Shown piece by piece: positions 63,775 through 64,000 of a DNA stretch of 64,000 nucleotides. Numbering within the stretch: position 1 is the first letter of the stretch; every line of letters starts with the position of its first letter. The stretch comes from Legionella sainthelensi (lineage in GTDB: Bacteria > Pseudomonadota > Gammaproteobacteria > Legionellales > Legionellaceae). A program made the position numbers and the translations under genes. The DNA is taken from the NCBI RefSeq assembly GCF_900637685.1, contig NZ_LR134388.1:3623001-3687000 (forward strand), written 5' to 3'. The notes under the pieces were generated by a model. That model worked only from the letters and a program-made list of their open reading frames with translations. It searched no databases and was not told the origin of the DNA.

Positions 63775-64000
63775 GTGGTGTTTTCTAATGAAAATAGTGA
63801 ATTAAAAAACATAAACTCAGAAAAAAACTGGTTTGATTATATCTCCATTGTCCTTTTTATGATCTTTGTTTTTTTCGCAATACGTTATCAAATTAAGCTA
63901 CTATATTATATGGAATGGGGTGACGAATCCGAGACTATTGTTACAGCAAAAATGATTGTTAATGGACAATCATTATATTCCCAGATATTCAATCATCACG
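63775..64000 (+). CDS. 5' end of a membrane glycosyltransferase (GT-C type), runs off window
   Basis: AAAGGAGATG lies 7-16 bp before GTG at 63775 (or 63778). The visible ~75 residues have a charged N terminus, a first membrane helix (DYISIVLFMIFVFFAIRYQ) and the loop EWGDESETIVTAKMIVNGQS then LYSQIFNHH. The pattern WGDE...G-x-x-LY-x-x-I-F-N-H-H is the conserved catalytic first loop of GT39-like GT-C transferases. It is divergent from the 1053-residue protein that has a related loop, so two candidate periplasmic transferases meet here. Confidence 0.75.
   Translation, partial: MVFSNENSELKNINSEKNWFDYISIVLFMIFVFFAIRYQIKLLYYMEWGDESETIVTAKMIVNGQSLYSQIFNHH

Overview
The window looks like Legionella chromosome. 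It is AT-rich and densely coding, and it carries several large proteins of the Dot/Icm effector type (coiled coils, eukaryote-like catalytic motifs, paired membrane helices, an acidic C-terminal E-block). It also has an IucA/IucC siderophore synthetase under Fur boxes, an MltA transglycosylase, an AadK-like nucleotidyltransferase, an IS481-type element and an LPS locus. I see no rRNA, tRNA or CRISPR. The species cannot be fixed from the sequence alone.

Layout. 1-5 kb: the 3' end of an unknown gene, a large putative effector whose last ~95 codons are out of frame, and an outer-membrane barrel. 5.5-12.7 kb: MFS transporter, small HTH protein, mltA, a quinone-oxidoreductase-like MDR protein and a REC-PAS-GGDEF-EAL protein. 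12.9-23.3 kb: putative effectors (a His/Cys protein resembling permuted papain-fold enzymes, a macrodomain/PARG-like protein and a coiled-coil protein behind an 11-bp-phased TTAAC array), with ubiX and the siderophore gene among them. 23.3-28.2 kb: S9 peptidase, secretory lipase-like hydrolase, a lipoprotein and an unknown protein. 28.3-32.2 kb: one very large gene split in two at a C8 run. 32.4-36 kb: acetolactate synthase (split by a 1-nt deletion) and aldehyde dehydrogenase. 36-45 kb: small membrane and secreted proteins, glutaminase, an OM protein, AadK-like protein, LuxR regulator, an EEP-fold putative effector and a SugE/Gdx exporter.

46-64 kb is an LPS/O-antigen locus. The dTDP-rhamnose genes rmlBA (+) and rmlDC (-) are separated by a ~4 kb accessory island. 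The island holds two inverted paralogous coiled-coil genes with an identical C-terminal peptide, on either side of a broken IS481-type element, and related ~43-bp repeats flank it. Next comes an operon-like run of GT2, FAD oxidoreductase, SDR, TIM-barrel epimerase, SMR-type flippase and a second GT2, followed by galU and two GT-C-like membrane proteins. Together this reads as a candidate system that makes an unusual sugar, loads it on undecaprenyl phosphate, flips it and attaches it in the periplasm.

Three genes (effector at 0.5-3.8 kb, giant gene at 28.4-32.2 kb, acetolactate synthase at 32.9-34.6 kb) are each interrupted by a one-base change in a homopolymer run, and the IS transposase has a one-base frameshift too. 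This could be sequencing error, pseudogenisation or phase variation, and the reads need checking before any of these genes is called dead.
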